A stretch of 64,000 nucleotides of DNA from the NCBI RefSeq assembly GCF_001425445.1, contig NZ_LMQU01000011.1, positions 248,326-312,325 of the forward strand. The letters are read 5' to 3'. Position numbers and translations under genes: made by a program. Below the pieces are notes generated by a model that was not told the DNA's origin, ran no database searches, and worked only from the letters and a program-made list of their open reading frames with translations. Each line of letters starts with the position of its first letter. Positions within the stretch are counted from its first letter, which is position 1. Positions 9,097 through 17,076 of this stretch are shown in pieces. This stretch comes from Devosia sp. Leaf420. GTDB lineage: Bacteria > Pseudomonadota > Alphaproteobacteria > Rhizobiales > Devosiaceae.

Positions 9097-11001
9097 TTAG
9101 TCCTGCTCGAGCCAGTATTGCTGCGTGCGGGAGAGACCGACTTCGCGGAAGATGTCGTCCATGATCAGGTCCGGCTGCACATTGTGCATCTTGTTGGACA
9201 CGACATTCACCGTTGTGCCTTCGCCATGGACGCCGATGACATAGCCGTTTTCGACGAAGGTGCGGATCAGCTCGTTCATCGAGGTATCGGCTTCTTCGAC
9301 GCTCGGGGCGCTCGAGGCCTTGTCCCAGAGGTCGTAGATCTTCTGGAAATCGCTGCCTTCGGGCGGCGCAATGCCGCTTTCGCCCTCGGTGCTGTACCAG
9401 ACATAGGACTGGTTGGCGTAGCTTTCCGAACCCATCATGATGCGCGGATCGGCCGGGACATAGGTCAGACGATCGAAGACGATATATTGCATATCGAAAT
9501 CGTTGTTCGTCCGGTTGTTGTCGAGCTGCGTGCGATCGATGACGCGCGGCAGGATCTCGACGCCGATCTCGGCATAGCTTTCCGCGATCAATTCGAGCTG
9601 CTTGGCAAGAGCCGCGTCGCCACCCTGGACGACAATGCTGAAGCGCTTGCCATCGGGGCGGAGGCGGAAGCCTTCGGCATCGCGCTGGTCGAGCCCGGCT
9701 TCATCGAGCAACTGATCGGCGAGGTCCGGATCGTATTCGGTCCAGTGGTTCTGAAGGTCTTCCTGATAATAGGGCGAGCCATTGACCGGCGCGGCCTGGA
9801 TCGGCTTGGCAAGACCGGACTGAGTCAATTCGATGATGAGTTCGCGATCAAGGCCGACCGAGAGCGCCTGACGGACGCGCTTGTCGGCATAGATTTCGTG
9901 GAGCACTTCGTCGGTGGTGTTGAGGTTCGGGACCAGCGACCAGACGCCTGAGCCGAGCCAGGGGACAAGGTGGTAATTCCCGCGCTCTTCGTTTTCCTTG
10001 TAGAAATCGTAGGGCTCGGACATGCCGCGGTCCTGGGCGTCGATCTGACCCTGGGCCACCATGAGCGCGAGGCTCTGCGGATCCTGGTAGAGGCGGTGAT
10101 TGATGCGGTCGATATAGGGGAGCTGGTTGCCCTCCTGATCAACGGCCCAATAATAGGGGTTGCGGACCATGGTGACGTTTTCGGCCGGGGCCGGCGTCTC
10201 GATCTTCCAGGCGGTCAGGACCGGCAGGTCAGGATTGGCCCACCAGGCGGTGGCGCTGCCCTTGGAGCCCCAGAGGTCGGTCCAGCTGGCAACGCCGAAT
10301 TTGGTGGCGGCGGCGGCGAGGTCTTCTTCGCTCGCATATTTGTCGTTGAACTGGCTGAGATAGTGCTTCGGGAACATGAAGCTCGGGCGATCAAGGCTCG
10401 GCTCGCCGGTCGAATCCTTGGCGAGGATCTGGAGGAAATAGACGTAGGGCTGAGCGAACTTGACCGTGAAGGTGCGCTCGTCCTTGATCTCGACTTCCAG
10501 CGGCTTGCCGCCGGGCGAGAAGGTTGGGTCGATCGTGCCGATGATCTTGGGATTGAGGAAGACGTCCTCATACCAGAATTTCACGTCTTCGGTGGTCGCC
10601 GGCTCGCCATCGGACCATTTGAGGCCATCGAGCAGCGTGAAGGTGAATTCGGTGGAATCTTCGTTGACCGAATAGCTCTCGATATAGCCGTTGGTCAGTT
10701 GCGCCGTGCCATCGGGACCGGCAGCCCACTTGAGAACGCGCTCTTCCATGAGCTTGGTCGGACCCCAGCGATCGCCCGGACCGCTATAGGCACGATGCCA
10801 GGTGCCACCAAACTGGCCGACTTCAAGAGCGTTGACGACGGTCGGCGTCTTCGGGAGGCGCTCGTCGACGGGCGGCAGACTGCCGGCCTCGACCATCTCC
10901 GTCAGCATCGGCGATTCCTGGAAGGCCCAGGCCGCGCTGCTCATGGCCGTTGCGGACAGAGCCACAAGCGCAATACGAGCGATCCATGTCTTTGACTTCA
11001 T
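9097..11001 (-). CDS. Extracellular solute-binding protein, family 5 (oligosaccharide/peptide ABC importer)
   Basis: A 634-residue periplasmic receptor. A Sec signal peptide ends near AAWAF (about residue 26). The body has family 5 hallmarks such as FTLLDGLKWSDGEPATTEDV and VRQALSVGLDRELI. The early GGTWHRAYSGPGDRWGPTKL segment is typical of the long (over 600 residue) members that often bind oligosaccharides. Two adjacent ATGs occur at 11004 and 11001. The second is preferred because GGAGG then sits 8 bases upstream. A divergent ROK regulator supports a sugar ligand over a peptide (inference). Confidence 0.9.
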   Translation of the reverse strand: MKSKTWIARIALVALSATAMSSAAWAFQESPMLTEMVEAGSLPPVDERLPKTPTVVNALEVGQFGGTWHRAYSGPGDRWGPTKLMEERVLKWAAGPDGTAQLTNGYIESYSVNEDSTEFTFTLLDGLKWSDGEPATTEDVKFWYEDVFLNPKIIGTIDPTFSPGGKPLEVEIKDERTFTVKFAQPYVYFLQILAKDSTGEPSLDRPSFMFPKHYLSQFNDKYASEEDLAAAATKFGVASWTDLWGSKGSATAWWANPDLPVLTAWKIETPAPAENVTMVRNPYYWAVDQEGNQLPYIDRINHRLYQDPQSLALMVAQGQIDAQDRGMSEPYDFYKENEERGNYHLVPWLGSGVWSLVPNLNTTDEVLHEIYADKRVRQALSVGLDRELIIELTQSGLAKPIQAAPVNGSPYYQEDLQNHWTEYDPDLADQLLDEAGLDQRDAEGFRLRPDGKRFSIVVQGGDAALAKQLELIAESYAEIGVEILPRVIDRTQLDNNRTNNDFDMQYIVFDRLTYVPADPRIMMGSESYANQSYVWYSTEGESGIAPPEGSDFQKIYDLWDKASSAPSVEEADTSMNELIRTFVENGYVIGVHGEGTTVNVVSNKMHNVQPDLIMDDIFREVGLSRTQQYWLEQD

Positions 11002-11061
11002 CATTCTCCCCTCCATCAGCCGGGCCTCTCCATGGCACCGGATGTGAATCAACACCAAACT

Positions 11062-11096
11062 CAAGCGCGATGAAAAATTTTCATTACTTGCGCTTG
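11062..11096. promoter_or_regulatory. Nested inverted repeats upstream of the binding-protein gene
   Basis: CAAGCGC at 11062 and GCGCTTG ending at 11096 flank ATGAAAA-A-TTTTCAT (11070-11084), a 7-bp palindrome with a single central base. The site lies about 60-95 bases upstream of the binding-protein start. It is a candidate operator for the divergent ROK repressor. Confidence 0.5.
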
Positions 11097-11192
11097 GGTC
11101 GTTCCCTAGTCGTCCACCGTATGCATAAATCTCTTGTCTAAACGGCAGATTTCATGCTGTTACGAAGACACTCTATGCTTCGCAAATTGATC

Positions 11193-11217
11193 CATGCAAT
11201 ATGAAAAAAATTGCATG
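11193..11217. promoter_or_regulatory. Inverted repeat upstream of the ROK regulator gene
   Basis: CATGCAAT and ATTGCATG form perfect 8-bp arms separated by the A-rich spacer ATGAAAAAA. The site is about 57 bases before the regulator start codon. It shares the ATGAAAA core with the palindrome at 11070-11084, which suggests one protein binds both sites. Regulator identity is inferred from position only. Confidence 0.5.
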
Positions 11218-11273
11218 ACTACTCTCGGAGCTGAATTTTCCGGGGCAGCAGGGTGAACCTGTCGGAGGGCTGA

Positions 11274-12485
11274 ATGGAAGAAGCGACGCAAAATCAGCGC
11301 CTTAATGACGATGCGATGACACCGCGCCGCGTGCCCCTCTCAGCGCGAAAAAATTCACAAGCTGGTTACTTACGGCTCCTCGTGGAAGCCATGATGCTTG
11401 GCGAACCGCTGCAGCGGCCTGCCCTGGCTCAGAGGGTCGGCCTCTCCCGCCTCGCCGTTTCCGAACTGCTCGCGACACTCGAAACGCGGGGTCTGGTCGA
11501 GGTCAAAGGCGCCCTTGGCGGCACGCCCGGACGGTCGCAGCTCTCCTACGCTCTGCGCACTGACGCTGCCCTGAATGTCGGTTTCGATGTGGGCGGCACT
11601 AAGGTTGCCGGCGCGATCGCCGACCTCCGGGGCGTCATCCTCGCAGAACTGACCGAGCCGACCGTCCGGACGGGCCTCGCCGGTCTTGTCGGGCAGTTGT
11701 CTTCCATGGTCGACGCTCTCTGCGAAAAGGCGCAAGTGCCACGCTATCGCTTGCGGGCGGCAGGGATTGGCGTTCCCGCAGCCGTGCAGCCGGACACAAA
11801 TGTGCTGAGCCTTGCCGATAACCTCGCGGGCCTTGAGGACGGGGATTTTCCGGCCGCCTTGCGTGAAGCCCTCGGCGTCGATGTCTTGATCGACAATGAC
11901 GTCAATCTCGCGCTTCTTGCGGAAGTCGGGCATGGCAGCGCAAGGGATCGGGGCAATGTCGCCTTCATCGCCCTCGGCACCGGCATTGGCGGCGCACTCG
12001 TCATCAACGGCAAGCTGTTGCGCGGTGCGCATGGCGGCGCCGGCGAAATGGGCTATATGCCGCTTTGGACCATCGAGAACCGCGGCGTGCCGGGGCTTGA
12101 GGAACGGGTGGGCGAAGCCGGTATCCGGCGTTTCTACACAGCGGCAGGCGGCGATGCCAGCCATGTCGTTCGCGATATCTTCGAGATGGCGGCAGCAGGC
12201 AATGGCCCTGCCCTCTCGACGCTCGACACCACGGCCGAACATGTCGCGCGAGCAGCATTGACCGTTCTGGCGCTGATCGATCCCGACGTGATCGTACTTG
12301 GTGGGAGTATCGGCTCACGGCCCGAACTGATCGAGCGGGTCAGGACACGCGTCGAAAAAGCCTGGATGCGGCCAATCGAGATCGTGCGCAGCCAAAGCGG
12401 TGGCCGCGCGGGGCTGCTGGGGGCCGTGGAATTTTCCCATCAACACATGCTCGAGCAGATGTTCGGCGCCCATCCGCGCGCCTGA
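11274..12485 (+). CDS. ROK-family transcriptional regulator
   Basis: A 403-residue protein, probably a sugar-responsive repressor of the divergent ABC operon. Residues about 30-90 form a winged helix-turn-helix (RPALAQRVGLSRLAVSELLATL). Residues about 100-395 are a ROK sugar-kinase-like domain with GFDVGGTKVAGAI, the DNDVNLALLAE segment and ALGTGIGGALV. The usual zinc-binding Cys cluster after GAGEMGYM is absent. At that point the sequence reads GVPGLEE where GCLE is normally found. GGAGGG lies 4 bases before the ATG. Whether it retains kinase activity is doubtful. Confidence 0.88.
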   Translation: MEEATQNQRLNDDAMTPRRVPLSARKNSQAGYLRLLVEAMMLGEPLQRPALAQRVGLSRLAVSELLATLETRGLVEVKGALGGTPGRSQLSYALRTDAALNVGFDVGGTKVAGAIADLRGVILAELTEPTVRTGLAGLVGQLSSMVDALCEKAQVPRYRLRAAGIGVPAAVQPDTNVLSLADNLAGLEDGDFPAALREALGVDVLIDNDVNLALLAEVGHGSARDRGNVAFIALGTGIGGALVINGKLLRGAHGGAGEMGYMPLWTIENRGVPGLEERVGEAGIRRFYTAAGGDASHVVRDIFEMAAAGNGPALSTLDTTAEHVARAALTVLALIDPDVIVLGGSIGSRPELIERVRTRVEKAWMRPIEIVRSQSGGRAGLLGAVEFSHQHMLEQMFGAHPRA

Positions 12486-12552
12486 CGGCTTCTCGTTTCT
12501 TTGGCATTGGTCTATCCTCATTAGGTCGCATATGCGCTGAGGAGGATTTCGC

Positions 12553-12951
12553 ATGGCCGATGTTCGCCCACCGACGGGTGTCACGCCCTATATCAATGTC
12601 GACGGCGCCAAACGCGCGCTCGAATTTTACGAAAAAGCCTTTGCCGGCGAGGTGAAGCAGACGATGCCGGCCGAAGGCAGCGACCGGTTGATGCATGCCG
12701 AGATCGCCATCAACGGCACCTCGATCTACCTCTCGGATTTCTTTCCCGATTATGGCTTTCCGCCCGTGCCGCCGCAGGCGTTCAACCTACACATTCATGT
12801 CGAGGACGCGCAGGCCTGGTGGGACCGGGCCGTCGGCGCGGGATGCCTCGTCGTGCAGCCGCTCAAGAAGGAATTCTGGGGCGATATCTACGGCCAGCTC
12901 CGCGATCCCTTCGGCGTAACCTGGGCGATCGGACAGTCCGAAACACACTGA
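12553..12951 (+). CDS. VOC-superfamily (PhnB-like glyoxalase/bleomycin resistance fold) protein
   Basis: A 132-residue single-domain protein. It starts with the PhnB-like pattern TPYINVDGAKRALEFYEKAF, continues with HAEIAINGTSIYLSD and LHIHVEDAQAWWDRAV, and ends with the typical LRDPFGVTWAIGQ strand. Such proteins are often metal-dependent lyases or binding proteins, but the substrate cannot be told from the sequence. GAGGAGG precedes the ATG. It is a single-gene unit ending at a shared bidirectional terminator. Confidence 0.88.
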   Translation: MADVRPPTGVTPYINVDGAKRALEFYEKAFAGEVKQTMPAEGSDRLMHAEIAINGTSIYLSDFFPDYGFPPVPPQAFNLHIHVEDAQAWWDRAVGAGCLVVQPLKKEFWGDIYGQLRDPFGVTWAIGQSETH

Positions 12952-12969
12952 ACCACGCCACGAAAAAGA

Positions 12970-12991
12970 AATCCCCGCTTTCGCGGGGATT
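12970..12991. terminator. Bidirectional rho-independent terminator
   Basis: AATCCCCGC and GCGGGGATT form a 9-bp stem with a TTTC loop. TGTTT follows on the plus strand and TTCTTTTTCG on the minus strand. It separates the convergent VOC gene and the small gene to its right. Confidence 0.88.
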
Positions 12992-13021
12992 GTTTGAGAG
13001 ACTGAGTGGTAAGCTATGCGC

Positions 13022-13231
13022 TCAATAGGCTGTCTTCGAATAAAGACGGACCATGTTCTTGGCAGATCCCGGAGGCTGCCAATAGATACGGGCGACGAGG
13101 TCGCGAATACGGCCACTGCGGACCAGATCCATTCCGAAGGCGCTTTTTGCAGCAGCCTCAGGGGTTGAAGCATCGACGAAATGTTCGGCCTGGACCGTTT
13201 CGCCTCGAGCATCGACAACGCGGTATTGCAT
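13022..13231 (-). CDS. Small conserved-looking protein of unknown function
   Basis: A 69-residue soluble protein beginning MQYRVVDARGETVQAEHFVD and ending in MVRLYSKTAY. The ATG at 13231 is favoured over the upstream start in the same frame because GGGGGAAG lies 6 bases before it. There are no Cys residues and no membrane segment. The size and pattern recall small DUF proteins annotated only as hypothetical in Hyphomicrobiales. A 7-bp GC-rich inverted repeat (GCCCCGG / CCGGGGC, 13257-13283) lies just upstream. Confidence 0.65.
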   Translation of the reverse strand: MQYRVVDARGETVQAEHFVDASTPEAAAKSAFGMDLVRSGRIRDLVARIYWQPPGSAKNMVRLYSKTAY

Positions 13232-13486
13232 GAATTCTTCCCCCGACACGCAAAGCGCCCCGGTGACGACGAGTCGCCGGGGCCTTTGGGCCGATGACCA
13301 ATCTGATCAGTCATCGTCTATGAGAGGTTAACGGGCTCGATCACTTCTGGTTCCCGCGCCGGGTGTGCCCTACGGAAAATGCGCTAGGGGAATATCCCAA
13401 GTTAACGGGAAATATACCGTGACGATGAGATTCTCGGGCCGTGCGCCTCACGTCTTGGTGAGCATACGAGGCGTCGAGGAGGAGTC

Positions 13487-15886
13487 GTGCGTCTCAATTC
13501 CCTGCCCATCCGCGTATCCCTGTTCGCGGGTGTCGTCATCGCCCTCGTTTTCTGTGTCGGCATGAGTTTCCTCGTGCAGCATATCGGCACCTCCGTGGAA
13601 AAGCAGACGACGGCGCTGCAGGCAGAAACGACACGCTCGCTCTCCGAGAAGGTTTCCCGCGATCTCGTTCTGGCGGAACAGACCGCCGTCGATATTGCGA
13701 CGACGACAGCCGCGATGAAAACCACCGGCATTACCGACCGCGCCGCCTATGACGGTGTGCTGCAGGCAATGCTCGCGGCCAATCCGGAACTGCTCGCCAC
13801 CTGGTCGGCCTGGCAGCCGCAGGCGCTCGATGGCCGCGATGCCGAATTTGCTGGGCAAGCCCCATGGGACGCGACGGGCCGTTTCGTGCCCTATTGGCAG
13901 CGCGGCAGCGGCACCATCGTTCAGGAAATGCTGACCGGCTATGACACACCCGGCGCTGGCGACTATGCCTTGCTGCCAAAATCGCTCGATCGCGCCGTAG
14001 CCATCGAACCCTATCCCTATGTGGTGGGCGGCCAGGAAATCCTGATCACCTCCTTTGGTGTGCCGATCAAGGTCGGTGGCGCCTATGTCGGCACCGCCGG
14101 CATCGATCTCTCGCTCGGCTCGATCAATGCCGAACTCTCGCAAATGCGGCCCTTCGATACCGGCAATGTGGCGCTGGTTTCGGCAACCGGCATCGTCGTG
14201 GCGCATCCCGACGCAAGCCTAGTGGGCAAGACGCTGCCTGCCGACAATCCGCTGGCGCAACTCGTGCAAAAATCTCTCGCCAGCACCGACTATGTCGAAA
14301 CCGAAGCGGCCGGCTCCGATGGCGCCCCCTGGCGCTATATGGCGGTGAGCTTTGCCGCAGGCGGTACGCAGGACCGCTGGAGCGTCGTCTCGCTCGTGCC
14401 GCAGGCGACGCTGAGCGCGGCCGTATCGGAAGCGCGCTGGGCCATCATTGGGCTCTCGGCCCTTTGCATCATTGCCGCTATCGCCATCGTCTTCGTCTTG
14501 ATGCTGCGCCTTGTCGGCCGGCCGCTCGGCAAGCTCGGCGCAACCGTCGAAACCATGGCCAAAGGCAATTATGATCTCACCGTGCCGTATATGACGCGCA
14601 AGGACGAGATCGGCACCCTGTCTCGCTCGGTCGATGTGTTCCGTGACAATGGCCTCAAGGTCGCGGCGATGACCGAAGCCGAAGCCGTACGCGTCATCCG
14701 CGATCGCGACGAGCGCGCCGAGATGATGGCCGAGCTGCAATCGGCTTTCGGCAATGTCGTCGACGCCGCCATCGCGGGCGATTTCTCGCGCCGGGTGAAT
14801 TCCGAATTCCCCGATGCCGAGCTCAATGCGCTGGCGCATGGCGTCAACACGCTGGTTGAAACGGTCGATGCGGGGCTCGATGAAACCGGCAAGGTTCTGG
14901 CGGCACTGGCCGATACCGACCTGACGCAGCGTATCCAGGGCAATTACAGCGGTGCCTTTGCCAAACTGAAGAACGACACCAATGCGGTCGCCGATCGTCT
15001 GACCGATGTCGTCGGGCAATTGCGCGGCACGTCGCGCTCTCTGCGCACGGCAACGGCCGAAATCCTCTCGGGCGCCAACGATCTCAGCGACCGCACCACC
15101 AAGCAGGCGGCAACGATCGAACAAACCTCGGCCGCCATGGAGCAATTGGCCCGCACCGTCATCGACAATGCGAGCCAGGCCGAAACCGCTTCGAAGAAAG
15201 CCGAGGACGTCTCGCGCTCGGCCGAAGAAGGCGGTAGCCTGATGAACGATGCCAATGGCGCGATGGACCGGATTACGCAGTCTTCGGCCAAGATTTCCAA
15301 CATCATCGGCATGATCGATGACATTGCCTTCCAGACCAATCTCCTGGCGCTCAACGCTTCTGTGGAAGCGGCGCGCGCTGGGGAAGCGGGCAAGGGCTTT
15401 GCCGTGGTCGCCGTCGAAGTGCGGCGTCTGGCACAGAGCGCGGCGCAGGCATCGTCGGACGTCAAGCAATTGATCGAGCAGAGCACGGTGGAAGTGTCGG
15501 CCGGCTCGCGACTCGTCGCCAATGCAGCCGATCGACTGGTTTCCATGCTCGAAGCCGTGCAGGAAAACAGTTCGCTCCTCAACGCCATTGCCCGCGGCAG
15601 CCGCGAACAGGCTTCGGCCATCGAGGAAGTTTCCACCGCCGTGCGGCAGATGGACGAAATGACCCAGCATAATGCCGCGCTTGTCGAGGAGATCAACGCC
15701 TCGATCGAACAGACCGAAGCGCAGGCCAGCGAACTTGACCATGTGGTCGACGTCTTCCGCATCAGCCACATGGAGCAGCGCGCCCCGGAGCGCGCTCCAG
15801 CCCGGCCTGCGGCCAAGGCGGCGACGGCGGCAAAATATCAGGTGCAGGGCAATGCCGCGCTCGCGCAGGACTGGTCGGAGTTCTAA
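13487..15886 (+). CDS. Methyl-accepting chemotaxis protein with periplasmic Cache sensor
   Basis: A 799-residue chemoreceptor. TM1 is at about 9-31. A large periplasmic region (about 35-315) has Cache features such as the PYPYVVGGQEILITSFGVPI and GIDLSLGSINAELSQ segments. TM2 is at about 325-345, followed by HAMP (about 346-400), a second helical linker, and a signalling domain. The signalling domain carries the hairpin-tip motif IGMIDDIAFQTNLLALNASV and methylation-helix sequences on both sides. The last five residues, DWSEF, match the xWxxF tether that recruits CheR/CheB. The start is GTG with GAGGAGG upstream. The ligand is unknown, although Cache receptors often sense amino or organic acids. 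Confidence 0.93.
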   Translation: MRLNSLPIRVSLFAGVVIALVFCVGMSFLVQHIGTSVEKQTTALQAETTRSLSEKVSRDLVLAEQTAVDIATTTAAMKTTGITDRAAYDGVLQAMLAANPELLATWSAWQPQALDGRDAEFAGQAPWDATGRFVPYWQRGSGTIVQEMLTGYDTPGAGDYALLPKSLDRAVAIEPYPYVVGGQEILITSFGVPIKVGGAYVGTAGIDLSLGSINAELSQMRPFDTGNVALVSATGIVVAHPDASLVGKTLPADNPLAQLVQKSLASTDYVETEAAGSDGAPWRYMAVSFAAGGTQDRWSVVSLVPQATLSAAVSEARWAIIGLSALCIIAAIAIVFVLMLRLVGRPLGKLGATVETMAKGNYDLTVPYMTRKDEIGTLSRSVDVFRDNGLKVAAMTEAEAVRVIRDRDERAEMMAELQSAFGNVVDAAIAGDFSRRVNSEFPDAELNALAHGVNTLVETVDAGLDETGKVLAALADTDLTQRIQGNYSGAFAKLKNDTNAVADRLTDVVGQLRGTSRSLRTATAEILSGANDLSDRTTKQAATIEQTSAAMEQLARTVIDNASQAETASKKAEDVSRSAEEGGSLMNDANGAMDRITQSSAKISNIIGMIDDIAFQTNLLALNASVEAARAGEAGKGFAVVAVEVRRLAQSAAQASSDVKQLIEQSTVEVSAGSRLVANAADRLVSMLEAVQENSSLLNAIARGSREQASAIEEVSTAVRQMDEMTQHNAALVEEINASIEQTEAQASELDHVVDVFRISHMEQRAPERAPARPAAKAATAAKYQVQGNAALAQDWSEF

Positions 15887-15913
15887 GACCTCCACTGCAG
15901 ACCAAAATTGACA

Positions 15914-15946
15914 GGGGCCAGCCGCGGGTTGGCCCCTTTCTTTTTG
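15914..15946 (+). terminator. Rho-independent terminator of the chemoreceptor gene
   Basis: GGGGCCAGCC and GGTTGGCCCC form a 10-bp stem with one G-T pair and a GCG loop. TTTCTTTTT follows at once. It lies 27 bases after the chemoreceptor stop codon. Confidence 0.92.
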
Positions 15947-16064
15947 TGCAGAAGGCCGCCCATTAAAAATATGCAATGTTCCGCTTTGGGGGTGCCCAAA
16001 TCTCTTGCCATGCGTTGTAGGGTCAACGGCGGCGGGGGTGCCGCCGGCGACACGGGAGCATGCA

Positions 16065-17066
16065 ATGCAAATCGCTATGGTGGGGCTGGGGCGCATGGGC
16101 GCCAATATGGTGCGGCGGCTGATCAAGGCCGGGCACGAATGCGTCGTCTTCGACGTCAGCCCGGACAATGTCGCGGCGCTGGTCAAGGAAGGCGCGGTTG
16201 GCGCCAGCTCCATGGAAGAGATGATCGGCAAGCTCCAGGCGCCGCGCGCGGTCTGGCTGATGCTGCCGGCTGCAATTACCGGCAAGGTGGCACGGGAAGT
16301 GGCGGGTCATTTGCAGCCGGGCGACGCGATCATCGATGGCGGCAATTCCTATTATCGCGATGCGGTGGATCTGGCGCGCGAGTTTGCGGCGCAGAATATC
16401 AGCTTTGTCGACGTCGGCACGAGCGGCGGGGTCTGGGGCCTCGAGCGCGGCTATTGCCTGATGATCGGCGGGCCGAAGGAAAGTTTTGACCGGCTCGAGC
16501 CGATCTTTGCTTCGCTTGCGCCGGGCAAGGACGGAAATGGCGCCGAGGCCGGATCGGGCGATACGGCGCCGCTGGGGTATCTGCATTGCGGGGCGAGCGG
16601 CGCGGGGCACTTCGTCAAGATGGTGCACAATGGCATCGAATATGGGCTGATGGCGGCCTATGCCGAGGGGCTCAATATCTTGAAGGCCGCCGATGCGGGG
16701 AGCGAAGCGCGGGCGGCCGATGCCGAGACGGCGCCGCTCCATGATCCGCAATATTATCAGTTCGATATCGATGTCGGCGGGGTCGCCGAAGTCTGGCGGC
16801 ATGCAAGCGTCATCAGTTCGTGGTTGCTCGACCTGACCGCGTCGACGCTGAAGACCGATCCGGAATTGACCAATTTTGGCGGCAAGGTTTCGGATTCTGG
16901 GGAAGGCCGCTGGACGCTGCGGGCGGCGGTCGAGACCGGGGTGCCGGCGCCGGTTTTGTCCTCGGCGCTCTTTGGGCGCTTTGCCTCGCGCGATGCCGAC
17001 GAATATTCCAACAAGCTGATCTCGGCCATGCGCTACGCCTTTGGCGGCCACAGCGAAAAGCACTGA
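16065..17066 (+). CDS. gnd: 6-phosphogluconate dehydrogenase, decarboxylating (short NAD-type)
   Basis: Converts 6-phosphogluconate to ribulose 5-phosphate and CO2 in the oxidative pentose phosphate pathway. The Rossmann motif GLGRMGANM is at about 7-15. IIDGGNSYYRD and FVDVGTSGGVWGLERG form the substrate site, and the catalytic Lys lies in GHFVKMVHNGIEYG. The length of 333 residues fits the short tetramer-type enzymes (GndA/YqeC-like), which usually prefer NAD. The ATG at 16065 is chosen because MQIAMVGLG starts directly with the Rossmann strand. It is 10 bases from zwf. Confidence 0.93.
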   Translation: MQIAMVGLGRMGANMVRRLIKAGHECVVFDVSPDNVAALVKEGAVGASSMEEMIGKLQAPRAVWLMLPAAITGKVAREVAGHLQPGDAIIDGGNSYYRDAVDLAREFAAQNISFVDVGTSGGVWGLERGYCLMIGGPKESFDRLEPIFASLAPGKDGNGAEAGSGDTAPLGYLHCGASGAGHFVKMVHNGIEYGLMAAYAEGLNILKAADAGSEARAADAETAPLHDPQYYQFDIDVGGVAEVWRHASVISSWLLDLTASTLKTDPELTNFGGKVSDSGEGRWTLRAAVETGVPAPVLSSALFGRFASRDADEYSNKLISAMRYAFGGHSEKH

Positions 17067-17076
17067 GGGGGGCAAT

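Noticed and set aside
13257..13283. GCCCCGG/CCGGGGC inverted repeat upstream of the small gene at 13022-13231
   Set aside because: It is short, lacks a T run and lies in a GC-rich leader, so I could not support a terminator or operator call.
14219..16285. A 688-codon open frame on the minus strand
   Set aside because: It lies opposite the chemoreceptor gene and runs past its terminator and the gnd start. Its composition is a low-complexity shadow of GC-rich codons and no domain is visible.
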